DNA from: Chaetoderma sp. LZ-2023a
Lineage: Eukaryota > Mollusca > Caudofoveata > Chaetodermatida > Chaetodermatidae
Length of the DNA stretch: 64,000 bases
Assembly (NCBI GenBank): GCA_034401795.1
Contig: CM067369.1
Coordinates: 91,254,579 to 91,318,578 of the forward strand
Direction: 5' to 3'
Shown here: piece after piece, positions 53,805-63,846 of the stretch
Position numbering within the stretch: position 1 is the first letter of the stretch
Layout of the letters: each line of letters begins with the position of its first letter
The notes under the pieces: model-generated
What the model was told of the DNA's origin: nothing
The model's input: only the letters and a program-made list of their open reading frames with translations
The model's database searches: none
Position numbers and translations under genes: made by a program

Positions 53805-54075
53805 CAGGACGTGGCGCTATTACTGCCATAAGTGTACAGATTGTATGTCTTAGATGGATTTACAATTTAATAAGCATTCTTTTGAATATTTTGAAACTTA
53901 TTTGACTGGACGCTGTTGCTGCCACAGCACCCAGTCAAATTACTTTCAAAATATTCAACAAATTATCGATCCCAACACGTGCGAAGTTGGTGGGGGTGTT
54001 AGTGAAGCTTAATTAAAGATGGCTGTGGGGAGGGGTTTTGGTGGGGCATGACTAAAACTGGATTCCTCCATATTT
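53805..54075 (-). mobile_element. MITE family A copy
   Basis: It has the TAGATGGATTTACAATTTAA segment, the core at 53880-53960, and GACTAAAACTGGATTCCTCC at its end; the distal part is truncated. Confidence 0.75.
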
Positions 54076-54369
54076 TAAAATACATTATCTCATTCACAGA
54101 TATATAATAACTACTGTTTAATGTTTTCTGAATAATTTAACTGAAAACCATTGTGACCATTTACTTTATATTTTTTTATAGCTGTTTTCACGACTAAAAG
54201 CCGTAGTTCTGAGTATGCGCAACAGAATTTAGTGCCGAACATAGTGTGTTATTATTTCATATCAGAAATTATTTATTATTCATCTTTAAAATTTAATTTT
54301 AAAACATTTTAACCATAGTAAAATAATGTGACAACCAGCATTGTTACATGGTGTTTCTTTTTCATTCAG

Positions 54370-54533
54370 GTGAGCGTAAAACTGTTATTGAGAAAGCATC
54401 TCAGGAAGGGAGTCATTTACGTGACCGATGTACCGACATCTTGACCTGGCTGTCTGATGCGCAGAAGCGTCTTGGAGATGACGGTGTCTCTGGACAGCGG
54501 GATGAGCTCACCGAACAAGCACATGCTCACCAG
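54370..54533 (+). CDS. MACF1: Spectraplakin exon, spectrin repeat (55 codons)
   Basis: The acceptor is TTCTTTTTCATTCAG and the donor CAG|GTGTGT, phase 1 in and phase 0 out. GERKTVIEKASQEGSHLRDR, then CTDILTWLSDAQKRLGDDG, has the helix C-type Trp. The first family A base pairs lie only 17-18 nt past the donor. Confidence 0.92.
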
Positions 54534-54550
54534 GTGTGTATGAAATAAAT

Positions 54551-54942
54551 AGATGAATCCCCTTTTAGCAATGCCAAGCCCATCTTTAGCTAAGATCCCC
54601 CACGCGTTGTGACTGTTGGCATTGGTTGGGATCGATTTATATACTTTGAATCCTGAATTCCCAGAATCACAATTTCATGGTAACTATACAGCTAACCTGT
54701 TGAATATATTTGAAACTAATTTGACTGTGAGTTGTTACTGCTATAGGCAGCAACCCAGTCAAATTGGTTTCAAAATAGTCAGCAGAATGATTATTAAATA
54801 GTAAAGACATACAATTCATACAACTGGCAGACTATTCCAGGTCCATGAGTATTTCTATCAATTATGATTGTGACGTCGGCCTACGTGTGACGTAGTTGAT
54901 TATGATGTCATATTTGACTGACAGATTGCATTCAGCCATTGT
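54551..54942 (+). mobile_element. MITE family A copy
   Basis: AGATGAATCCCCTTTTAGCA start, core hairpin at 54695-54785, GATTGCATTCAGCCATTG end. Confidence 0.8.
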
Positions 54943-54944
54943 TA

Positions 54945-55125
54945 ATAATCCTTTAAAGGATAGGTTGCCCAAAGCTGGCCTCTGTAGTGGTCTCGAGAAA
55001 TTGCCATTTGCAGGTCAAGAGAAAACTATTTCTGAAATTTTTTAACTCAAATTCCTGGCTCATTGACTCATCATTCAAGTGATGCATGTTTGAAAATAGA
55101 CTTCTCTTAGGTTGCAAATGGAGGA
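54945..55125 (+). mobile_element. MITE family D copy, diverged
   Basis: TTAATAATCCTTTAAAGGAT start, CTCGAGAAATTGCCATTTGC, a weak centre, and the ACTTCTCTTAGGTTGCAAAT arm running into the next family A copy. Confidence 0.65.
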
Positions 55126-55516
55126 TTCCAGTTTATCCATCAATCAATCATATGATGTCATAATCAACTATGTAATGTGTAGGCTGATGTCAATCAATTA
55201 TGTCATGAATGACGTAACTAAGTTCGTCACGAATGCTTAATTGATGACGGACTAAGCCTTGTATGAATTGTATGTCTTTACTATTTAATAAACATTCTGA
55301 TGAATATTTTGAAACTAATTTGACTGGCCGCTGTTGCTGTCATAGGCAGCAACAGCATCCAGTCAAATTAGTTTCAAAATATTCAACAGCTTACATGTAT
55401 AGTTTTCTGAAAATTGATATTCAGAGAGTGCAGGGATTGGTCGATCCAGACACGGGCAAAGCATAGGTGGAGCTTAGCTAGAGATGAGTGGAGCATAGCT
55501 AAAACTGGATTCCTCA
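55125..55516 (-). mobile_element. MITE family A copy, near complete
   Basis: AATGGAGGATTCCAGTTTAT...AACTGGATTCCTCAACTG; a strong core hairpin at about 55297-55388 with GGCAGCAACAGC. Confidence 0.82.
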
Positions 55517-55719
55517 ACTGAGATTCACTAAGCAAAAATGTCAATTTTCTTTTGCTATTTTGCTAAATCCTACCCATTAAATGTTTAGCCCTGAATCAAT
55601 ATGACTAAATAAGAAAAATCATTTACAATCAAACATTCTATAATAATCTGACTAGGAACTGTTGTGGGCGCAGTTGTTTTCAATCAATTTGGCTTCAAAA
55701 TAGCCAACAGCTCCTTTAT

Positions 55720-56015
55720 TGAAATGGAGGAATCCAATCGGTCACTCATACCCAAATATGTCACAGGTTAGCTGACATCACTCTCAAAACGACGCATAGC
55801 TACGTCACTAAAATTGAAAACTCATTAAGTGTACAAATTGTATGTCTTTTACAATTTAATAAACCTAGGCAAATTAGTTTCAAAATGTTTGACAGCTTAC
55901 CTGTATAGTTACCTTGACATCTAGATTCCGATAGTTCAGGTTTCAAATTTTCAAATCGATTTCAAAGCATAAATGGTGGGCAGAGCTTAGCTATAAATCG
56001 ACGGGACAAATACAT
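55720..56015 (-). mobile_element. MITE family A copy, truncated
   Basis: AATGGAGGAATCCAATCGGT start; only the right core arm remains; it ends near the AAATCGACGGGACAAATACA segment. Confidence 0.7.
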
Positions 56016-56127
56016 CGCTCTAGTGAAATTCTGTGATTCAAAGTGTTAAAATAATAAATTTATCTAATAATTCCATCGCTGGATTATATCATCCTGGCGG
56101 TGCTGGAATCTTACACATATGGATAGT

Positions 56128-56306
56128 TTTATCCCTTTCACAGATGAATTCCCCCATATGTCATTTTCAAGGCAACCAAACAAGAAAACGGCCTGCCGTA
56201 AGCAGCAATGGCCTACCAGTCAAATTTATTTCAAAATATTCAACAGAATAAGTTTTATATCATAAAGAATTAACTTTTTTAGGTATTTGTCGGTGAAAGG
56301 GTTAAG
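56128..56306 (+). mobile_element. MITE family C copy (TTAA-type)
   Basis: ATCCCTTTCACAGATGAATT and TTGTCGGTGAAAGGGTTAA ends; the left core arm is degenerate. Confidence 0.7.
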
Positions 56307-56443
56307 TTTATTCATAGCAGTTGTAAATTTTATTAACCTTATTACATTCCTTGAGTCTATTGTGATGTAGAAGAGAAATCATTTGCCTAAAATTTACGAA
56401 TTATCTGTTGTACATTTATACTTTCATTTCTGTTCATAATCAG

Positions 56444-56578
56444 CTCCTGCAACAGGAGATTATCAGCCAGGAGCCAGAAGTAATGGATGTGCTGCAGAGA
56501 AGTCGTCATCTCCTACAAGATATGCCGAGTTCATCTCCCACAAGCTGTGAACTGGCTGAACAACTTGAAGCCATAGAG
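56444..56578 (+). CDS. MACF1: Spectraplakin exon, spectrin repeat (45 codons)
   Basis: The acceptor is TCTGTTCATAATCAG and the donor GAG|GTGTGT; both ends are phase 0. LLQQEIISQEPEVMDVLQRS, then a helix ending in LAEQLEAIE. It joins as HAHQ-LLQQE upstream and EAIE-SEWDHL downstream. Confidence 0.92.
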
Positions 56579-56599
56579 GTGTGTATAAGAGCATAGGCG

Positions 56600-56857
56600 T
56601 AATTGATGATGGACTATGCATTGTTGTGCGAAATGTATGTCTTTACTATTTAATAAACATGCTGTTGTATATTTTGAAACTAATCTGACAACACCCAGTC
56701 AAATTAGTTTCAAAATATTCAACAGCTTACACGTATAGTTTTCTGGAAATTGATAATCAGGGAGATCGGGGTCCGATTGATCCCAACACGGGTGAAGTGT
56801 GGGTGGAGCGTAGTTAGAGATGGGCGGGGAATAGCTAAAACAGAATTCCTCCATTAT
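56600..56857 (-). mobile_element. MITE family A copy, truncated at the exon side
   Basis: It starts inside the family at TAATTGATGATGGACTATGC about 22 nt after the donor, has a loopless core at 56662-56727, and ends AGAATTCCTCCATT. Confidence 0.75.
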
Positions 56858-56869
56858 TGGCTTGCTTGG

Positions 56870-57465
56870 CCATTAAAGGGAAGCAAATAGAGAATGGTCA
56901 CGGGTCGCAAAATTGTGCTTTTGTATAATTTAATTAAAATAAAATATATTGTTTGCATATTTTCGAAATCCTCAATAGTAAGTTTCTCCACCCGGCATCA
57001 TTTTTTTCACGTTTGCATGAGAATCACGGAGTGACGACATTGCGTGAACAATTGTTGTGGTATGATGTCATCTCATGAATATTATTTTGTTGTCATTTAT
57101 AGCTCACACCACCACAATCAAACATGAGCATATTACCTAGATGCAAGAGAAACACTAGTGTTTATTAAACTAGAACTTGGATCAGAGATGATGTCCCACT
57201 TCCTAACTGTATAAGATGCTGGTTTCTTCTAGTCTGAAAACACGTGTGGTGTGATCTGAATCCATGTGGTTGACAATTCACGCGAGGACGTGATACCATG
57301 AATTTTATGGCCTGGTGAAAGGCATGACCTTAACTGAGACTTTAGTAGTGATAAAGTTTATGAAAATCTGTTCCTTTCTTTTTAATTTATAAAATATGAT
57401 AAAAACTTATTTTTGGCATTTTTTGCTGAAATCTAATTCTCAATTTTGATATTTTCTAACACTAA
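56870..57465 (+). repeat. Repeat family H copy, uninterrupted
   Basis: It aligns with the two flanks of the interrupted copy at 41107-42517. It gives the empty state for both insertions there. No gene seen. Confidence 0.7.
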
Positions 57466-57655
57466 CACTCATATCAACCAAAAACGGCTTCTGCAGTGAT
57501 CTTGAGAAATGTTCATTTGCAAACCAAGAGAAGACTATTTTTAAAATTTTACCACCAGCGGTAAATTTTCAAAAATAGTCTTCTCTTGGTCTGCAAATGG
57601 GCATTTTCTATGAGAAAATTGAAATTTTCTGGAACATTCGAGGGTTAAAAAGTTA
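57465..57655 (+). mobile_element. MITE family D copy, central deletion
   Basis: CTAACACTCATATCAACC to TTCGAGGGTTAAAAAGTTAA. The central GAGCCAGTCATTC palindrome is missing. Confidence 0.8.
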
Positions 57656-57694
57656 ACGAGGCATCTGTTGTAAATATAGAATTCTGATTTTCAG

Positions 57695-57895
57695 AGTGAA
57701 TGGGATCACTTGAAATCTCGTGCTGGTCAACGACAGGTGGAGATAAATGAGAGCATGTCCCATGCAACAGTATTTTACGACAAGCTTGATCGGATGTTGA
57801 TGTGGTTGGAAATGAGTGAGGAGAAGTTAGACAGCATGTCATCAGGATTAACGGCAGAGCGTGAGGATTTACTACAACGTCTAACTGATATCAGG
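57695..57895 (+). CDS. MACF1: Spectraplakin exon, spectrin repeat (67 codons), last in window
   Basis: The acceptor is AATTCTGATTTTCAG and the donor AGG|GTATGT; both ends are phase 0. SEWDHLKSRAGQRQVEINES, then LDRMLMWLEMSEEKLDSM, shows both helix tryptophans. No stop follows in frame before the donor, so the rod continues beyond the window. Confidence 0.93.
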
Positions 57896-57921
57896 GTATG
57901 TTCTCTATTTTCATGATTATT

Positions 57922-58007
57922 ATTAGCTCACCTGACCTGAAAGGTGAGCTTATGCCATGGTGGCAGTCCGTCCATTGTATGTGTGTCTATCCGTCAAATC
58001 GTGTCTT
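57922..58007 (+). repeat. Family G start, split by DIRS B
   Basis: AGCTCACCTGACCTGAAAGG forms a short hairpin with GGTGAGCT; then TTATGCCATGGTGGCAGTCC. The family resumes at about 63847 (CTCCTTAATGTTTTGACTG). Confidence 0.75.
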
Positions 58008-58177
58008 CTACTTCGAATAATACTTACCAGATGTACTGTTATGATAATGTCTATCATCTAGTCTAGCTCAAAATAAACAATTAAAACTCCACACTCTCCT
58101 GGTCCTGCCCATACTGTGTCCGGGAATACCATAGCCCCAGGTACCGAGTCAATTCCCAATCACAGTCAGATTCGTCT
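58008..58177 (+). repeat. DIRS B left inverted terminal repeat
   Basis: CTACTTCGAATAATACTTAC, then the CTCTCCTGGTCCTGCCCATA block, complementary to the right end. Confidence 0.85.
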
Positions 58178-58247
58178 ATTTTGCTCTCGCATGCTAGTCG
58201 TGTTTTTTGTAGCTCTTAAAATTTGCGATTATTTACGGAATTAATGG

Positions 58248-59880
58248 TTGTTTGCTGAATTCATTGCTGGAAGGATGGAGGATAAAGGAAAATCATCACA
58301 GGGGCAGGACCAACCTTTAGGTGGCCCGGCTAGTTCTGCGGAGGGACAAGCACCTTTCCCTTCTCTGACCTTGGCTCAAGAGCCGATGGCGGAGGAGGAG
58401 GAAGATTCCGGCATGCCAGATATTTCGCTGACAGCTATGCCTAGTACATCCCAGGGATCTCCCTCGGGATTTGTATGGGTTTGCCAAGCAGGTGGTGATG
58501 TCGACGTTCCGTCAGGTATTTTCCACCCAGACTTCGTTCAACCCGCGTTGTCATTGGAGCCGTGTTTTGCGGTTCTTAGCGGCATCCCGGCGGCGTTAGG
58601 TGCAGCTCCTCTCAGAGTGCCGGGTTCTACCGTGGTAAAAGCGGCTGTACTCCCGCCTCCCGTGCTGGAGCCGATGGACTGCGGTTGGACACCGGTGCCG
58701 CTAGTAGTCGGGCTATGGACGCGCCTCATGTTGGTAGGAGAGCGGGCCATAGCTCTCAGCATGGATCGTCGGTGGCCTACTCATCCAAGGGTGAGGAGGA
58801 TGAAAACGGTAGTCCATTGATGGACGAGTCCGCTTTCTGCACCAAAGCTGAATGGGTGCAGGTCCTTGGCTGGATGTCCGACCGTCTCGGGTTGCCATCG
58901 GATCAAGGATCTCAGCGTGATCCGGCGATGGAACGGACGTCAGAGCGAGCGGCTAGCGCTCTGTCAAGTGGCTCTTCGGCCATGCCGACACTCCCTTTGG
59001 ACACGCAGACTTCTGACATGTTGGAGGTTGCGGCATATCGTCTGGTTCAACCAGAGTATGCGTTCCCCAAAGCCCCGAAGGGGATAAGGAGTAGGGTCCG
59101 TTTTCCGGAGCTGGCCTATCATCAGTATGCCCGGGTTCCACAGCTTTCCGTCAGGGAGCGAGAGGTGTTGAATAGGCCATTGGCTGGAAAATCTAAGGGG
59201 GCGTTCTCGTCCCTTAGTTTCCCAAGCCAATAAAGATCAGTTTAATGAGCTGACGCTCATTGAAGATGCGGCGAGGGCAGCCATGGCTGCGCTCTCGCAT
59301 GGATGTACCGTCCTGCAGGGTATGCTGGCCTGCGTGGCGGAAGGTGGACAAGTGCCAGAGGCTACTCCCGGAGTTGTTCGGGACACCATGCGCTTGTCCC
59401 AGGATTGCCTGGCCAGGATGATCACCAGATCGTTGGCGGAGCGACGGAGAATGGTTCTTGATTGTGTAGAACCAGGACCTGAGATGAGGGCTGCGTTATC
59501 TTCTGCGCCTTTCATTGGTCCAGGCTTGTTCGGCGGCTCGGCACGATAAGCCGTATCCAAGGTCGCGTCAATGGTTGCTGAGCAGGAAGTAGTCGGCAAG
59601 TCGTGGAAGTCGACTAAGAGGACACAGCCGCAGCAGTCCTACAAACAGCATCGGCACGAGCAGCAGAGGCAGCGCCAAAGATCGCCCTTCCGTCTTTCTG
59701 GCCGTGATGTCCATCGGGCATCCGGATCACAGGGACCAGGCCATACGAGAGGCCGTATGAGGACGACAGGAAGGGTGGCGTTTCGGGCCGCAGCGGTTAC
59801 CGTAAGGATAGCCGTGGCGGCGGTTCTGGGCCGTCATATTCCAAGAAGCCGCTCCACGCGTGGAGGCCGGTCCTGACGGG
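58248..59880 (+). pseudogene. DIRS B gag-like region
   Basis: Ser/Pro/Gly-rich coding-like sequence, then a helical part (DTQTSDMLEVAAYRLVQPE) and a basic Gln/Arg/Ser-rich end. The order and composition echo the gag-like region of copy A. Decayed. Confidence 0.55.
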
Positions 59881-60059
59881 TTTCCGGCGGAATCAGTTCC
59901 GGTGACATCAGGAACGAAGGGAGTCGAGAATCTTCACCCAAGCGATTTAGCGTCTTTTCGTGCAAACTCGACCGCCAGCTGTGTGCAGATTCCTATTGTC
60001 GGAGGCAGACTTCAACTGTTCTCAAGCCAATGGGAAGAGGTCGTGTGAGATTGTTTAGT

Positions 60060-61880
60060 CTGTCAATGGTTAAGAAACGGCTACGAACCGGACTGGCTCA
60101 TCCGTCCATCGTTAGTTCCGTTAACATCGACTCCAGTGTGGACTCCCGTTCCAAGGGAATCCGATCGTCTAGATGCCATTTGCTCAGAAATAGAATCTCT
60201 TCAGCGTAAGAATGCGATTCATCTAGTCCGCAATCAGTCCTCCCTAGGCTTCTATTCGATGATGTTCCTCGTTCCGAAACGTACCGGAGGATGGAGACCA
60301 ATTCTCAATCTCAAACCGTTGAACAAATTTATTCTTTCTCCAAAATTTCAGATGGAGACTAGCAGCGGTGATGACAGAGCTGAGAAAAGGCATGTGGGCA
60401 GTGTCGATAGATCTGAAGGATGCATATCTTCATATTCCAATGTCAATTCCATTTCAGAAATACCTTCGCTTTGCATTCCAAGACAATGTTTGGGAATTCA
60501 ATGCGCTTCCATTCGGCCTGACCACAGCAAAGAGGGTCTTCACCAAAGTGGTTCTCGCCATGACGTCTTATCTTCGCAGTACAAACATAGCTGTTCATAC
60601 TTACATAGACGACTGGCTGCTGAAGGCGGTGAATCCAGTCACTCTGCGCAACAATCTCCAGGTAGTCCTAGCCTTACTAAAGGATCTAGGGTGGATTGTG
60701 AATCTAGAGAAATCAGAATTGACTCCATCTCAGGAGTTTGTTTATCTGAGAATATTGTTCAACCTCAGGGATGGCGTAGCTTTTCCGGCGGAGAGCAGAG
60801 TCAAGAGTTTGATTGCAGTACTGGAGTCAGTTTCTCTAGGAGCCTTTGTGACGGCACGCCAATTTCTCAGGCTACTGGGTTTACTAGTATCTCTGGAGAA
60901 GGTGGTTCCTTATGCGGCATTCAGGCGCAGGCCGATTCAGATGTACTTAATGTCATTCTGGTCTCAGAGAACGGATCCGTTGTCTCTGAGGATTCGAGTA
61001 AAAGAGCCATTGATATTCCATCTTCAGTGGTGGTTATCAGAACAAAATCTCCTGCGAGGTGTTCCTCTACAACTTCCTCAACCACAGATGTCCATCTTCA
61101 CAGATGCATCGACAACGGGTTGAGGAGCGATATTGGACGATCAGTCAGTGTCAGGGGAATGGGATCGGATCAATGCGCAGAAACATATCAATGTTCTCGA
61201 ATTATTAGCAGTGACATTAGCACTTCGAAAATTCGAGAGCTTAATCCGAGACAAGATTGTCCTAATAAGGACAGACAACTCAACAGTGGTGTCTTATTTA
61301 AACCGCCAAGGCGGGACAAGATCACCAGAGTTGTGCATGATGATTTGGAACCTTCTGCTGTGGTGCCAAGAGAGGAATGTTATTCTTCAGGCAGCACACA
61401 TTCCAGGAAGACTGAACATCTTAGCGGATGCTCTCAGTCGAAGGACGGTTTGTCGTCCGATGGAATGGCAGCTCAACCAATCGGTAGCGGAGGTTCTATT
61501 CAAACATTGGGGCAAGCCAAATGTGGACCTGTTTGCGATGAAACAAAACGCAAAGATGGTCTCATACGTGTCACCGATCCCGGACCTGCTAGCTCTAGCG
61601 GTAAACGCACTGGCGATAAGTTGGAAGGGAATGTACGCGTATGCGTATCCTCCAACGATTCTCATCCCAAAAGTTCTGGCAAAGATAAGAGAGGGTATGT
61701 GCCAAGTACTACTGATCTCCCCTTATTGGCCAGGCCGATCATGGTTTACGGATCTGCTGGACCTTCTGGTCTGCAATCCAATCCCTCTTCCAGACAGAAG
61801 AGATCTAATCTCTCAGAACAGGGGTCTGTACTTCCATGACAGACCAGAAATGTTCAAATTGACTGCATGGATGTTATGAA
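60060..61880 (+). pseudogene. DIRS B reverse transcriptase - RNase H - methylase region
   Basis: GGWRPILNLKPLNKFI, SIDLKDAYLHIPM, LPFGLTTA, VHTYIDDWLLKA, SIFTDAS, IRTDNSTVVSYL, HIPGRLNILADALSRR and WGKPNVDLFA appear in order. Similar to copy A, but decayed. Confidence 0.8.
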
Positions 61881-61894
61881 GCAGTGTGCAATTA

Positions 61895-62891
61895 AGGGTG
61901 GCTTTTCTGAGCAAGCAGCGAAGTTTGTCGCTTCAGCCAGAAGAGGATCAACCACTAAAACATATAATTATAGAATCAACAAATTTGCATAGTGGTGTGA
62001 GAGAGGAGATATTGATCCCTTTTCTGCATCTGTTCAACACGTAGCAGATTTTATCTGTCATTTATACGAAGTTGACAAACTTGTACCTTCTACCCTAGCA
62101 GCATATAAGTCTGCATTAGCTTCAGTCATTCCCAGTCTCACTGTTGAAGGAGTGGAGAATGACACCTTGAATGAAGTTATTAAAGGAATGAGCAATCTGC
62201 GACCTAGACAGCCAATTCCTGTCCCAGCATGGAATCTATCTCTTGTTCTACAGGTTTTAGGGCATGCTCCCTTTGAACCGATTAGATCTATAGACATTAA
62301 ACTGTTAACTATTAAATCGGTTTTCTTGGTTGCAGCAGCGTCGGCGAGAAGGAGAAGCGAAATTCATGCGCTTTCTGCCGAACAAGACCGTTTTGTCGTC
62401 ACGGGTGAAGGTTTAACACTACTTCCACGTCTTTGTTTCCTGGCAAAGAATCAGTCACTTAAATATCCAGGATAGCTGATCAATTTGCCAAGTTTAACTA
62501 GACATAACCCAAACTCTTCTGCTTGGTGTCTGTCAGATGTCTGAAAATGTATTAAAAACTTACTGAGGAGTGGAGAGATGACCCGAAATCTCTGTGGTTA
62601 TGTCTCAAAGCTCTTAATTTACGCGCCTCGAAAGATACCATTTCTCGTTGGATAGTCGATGCTATTCAGATGTCGCACAAAATCGCTACAGGAAAGCAGA
62701 TTGATCGTGCGAATGGCCATCAGGTCCGAGCACTAGCAGCATCGTCGGCCCTGTATAAGGGTTTCTCATTAGAGGAGGTGATGTCTGTAGCACAATTGCA
62801 TGCCGAGTCGTCATTTACTGATTTCTACCTTCGCGACATCTCCAGCGCACTTAATCCGGTAGCCATCACCAATTTATCGAATCTGAATTAA
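61895..62891 (+). pseudogene. DIRS B tyrosine recombinase region
   Basis: SARRRSEIHALSAEQDRF holds the first catalytic Arg; the C-terminal part has GHQVRALAAS and a final SSFTDFYLRD. Decayed. Confidence 0.75.
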
Positions 62892-63471
62892 GCCACAGCC
62901 GACCACTACTTCGCACACATCACAAGTTTCTTCCACTTGCACTGAACAATGGCCATGCACATGACCTGAGAACGACCGTGGATTGGGCCGAGCTCCTGTG
63001 ATGATCTAAAAGACCAATCACTCAAAATGGTGAGTGTTTACATTAATTAAGTGACTATAAATAATTTACTTACAGTCGAAATACCAGACTGCTTAGGTAA
63101 ATAGTCTGGTGTAAGAGTATACTTATCCTCTCAAACAGACATTAGACTCATTCCAATTTGAAAACTTAATCGATATACTGATATTTTTTTCAAAATTAGA
63201 AGTTGTACTAGCTTCTTTGCACTCTACTGGACTGCCCTAGCTGAGACTTGGGGCTGACACGGGTCTGGTGGGTGTTGCATCCCCTTTTCGACAGCCCTCT
63301 TGATTTTGTGCAGACAAAAGAGGGGGGGGTTGGGCGCGGTCTAGACCATGGAAGTTTAGCACTCTATGAGTCAGATGGTAGAACCCAAGCGTATGCCAGG
63401 GTTCTAGTCTCTTCACAACCTTCTCTGTCGGATGGTAGATGAGTGCTGGTTCGAGCCTCACCTCTTCCCAC
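62892..63471 (+). other. DIRS B tail before the internal complementary region
   Basis: Non-coding, nearly the same as 36501-37126 of copy C. It has a short G-run (63321-63331). Confidence 0.7.
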
Positions 63472-63590
63472 CGGTATTTATCATAATAGTACATCTGGTA
63501 AGTATTATTCGAAGTAGAATAAAAAAAGGATCCGCTTTTGTTTCTACGAGAATTCTTAATACTTACCAGATGTACTATGGCCCTGTCTCA
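63472..63590 (+). repeat. DIRS B internal complementary region
   Basis: The TATTCGAAGTAGA part is complementary to the left end; the TTTGTTTCTACGAGAATTC part is complementary to the right end. Confidence 0.85.
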
Positions 63591-63644
63591 GCCGCCTCGC
63601 TGAGGTGAGGCTGAGCGGCTTTCGCTATTTGTCAAGGCAAATAT

Positions 63645-63846
63645 AAGACGAATCTGACTGTGATTGGGAATTGACTCGGTACCTTGGGCTATGGTATTCC
63701 CGGACACAGTATGGGCAGGACCAGGAGAGTGCGGAGTTTTAATTGTTTATTTTGAGCTAGACTAGATAATAGACATTATCATAATAGTACATCTGGTAAG
63801 TATTAAGAATTCTCGTAGAAACAAAAGCGGATGCTTTTTTGATTCT
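63645..63846 (+). repeat. DIRS B right inverted terminal repeat
   Basis: From GACGAATCTGACTGTGATTG to GCGGATGCTTTTTTGATTC. Confidence 0.85.

Larger units (their letters stand above)
114..57895 (+). other. MACF1: Spectraplakin gene, internal part (15 exons)
   Basis: Spectraplakins are giant cytoskeletal linkers that tie actin to microtubules and to junctional or intermediate-filament complexes. Fifteen exons with AG acceptors and GT donors join into 5,050 codons with no stop, and every intron phase agrees. The order is plakin-domain tail, plakin repeats, spectrin rod, which is that of MACF1, dystonin and Drosophila Shot. Plectin lacks a long spectrin rod after its plakin repeats, so the spectraplakin call is firm. 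The symbol is for the single invertebrate ortholog of MACF1/DST. The CH domains, first plakin-domain repeats and C-terminus lie outside the window. Confidence 0.93.
58008..63846 (+). mobile_element. DIRS retroelement copy B
   Basis: The same order as copy A but a different family. Terminal inverted repeats are at 58008-58177 and 63645-63846, with an internal complementary region at 63472-63590. Gag-like, reverse transcriptase-RNase H-methylase and tyrosine recombinase regions are in the usual order. All parts are present, but the coding regions look decayed, with roughly half a dozen or more breaks, so it seems older than copy A. It is inserted in a family G repeat, with no target duplication obvious, in the sense direction of the host gene. 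Confidence 0.88.

Noticed and set aside
833-57655. Regularly recurring palindromes as a CRISPR-like array
   Set aside because: The units are 80-390 bp with irregular spacing in animal introns and have transposon-type ends.
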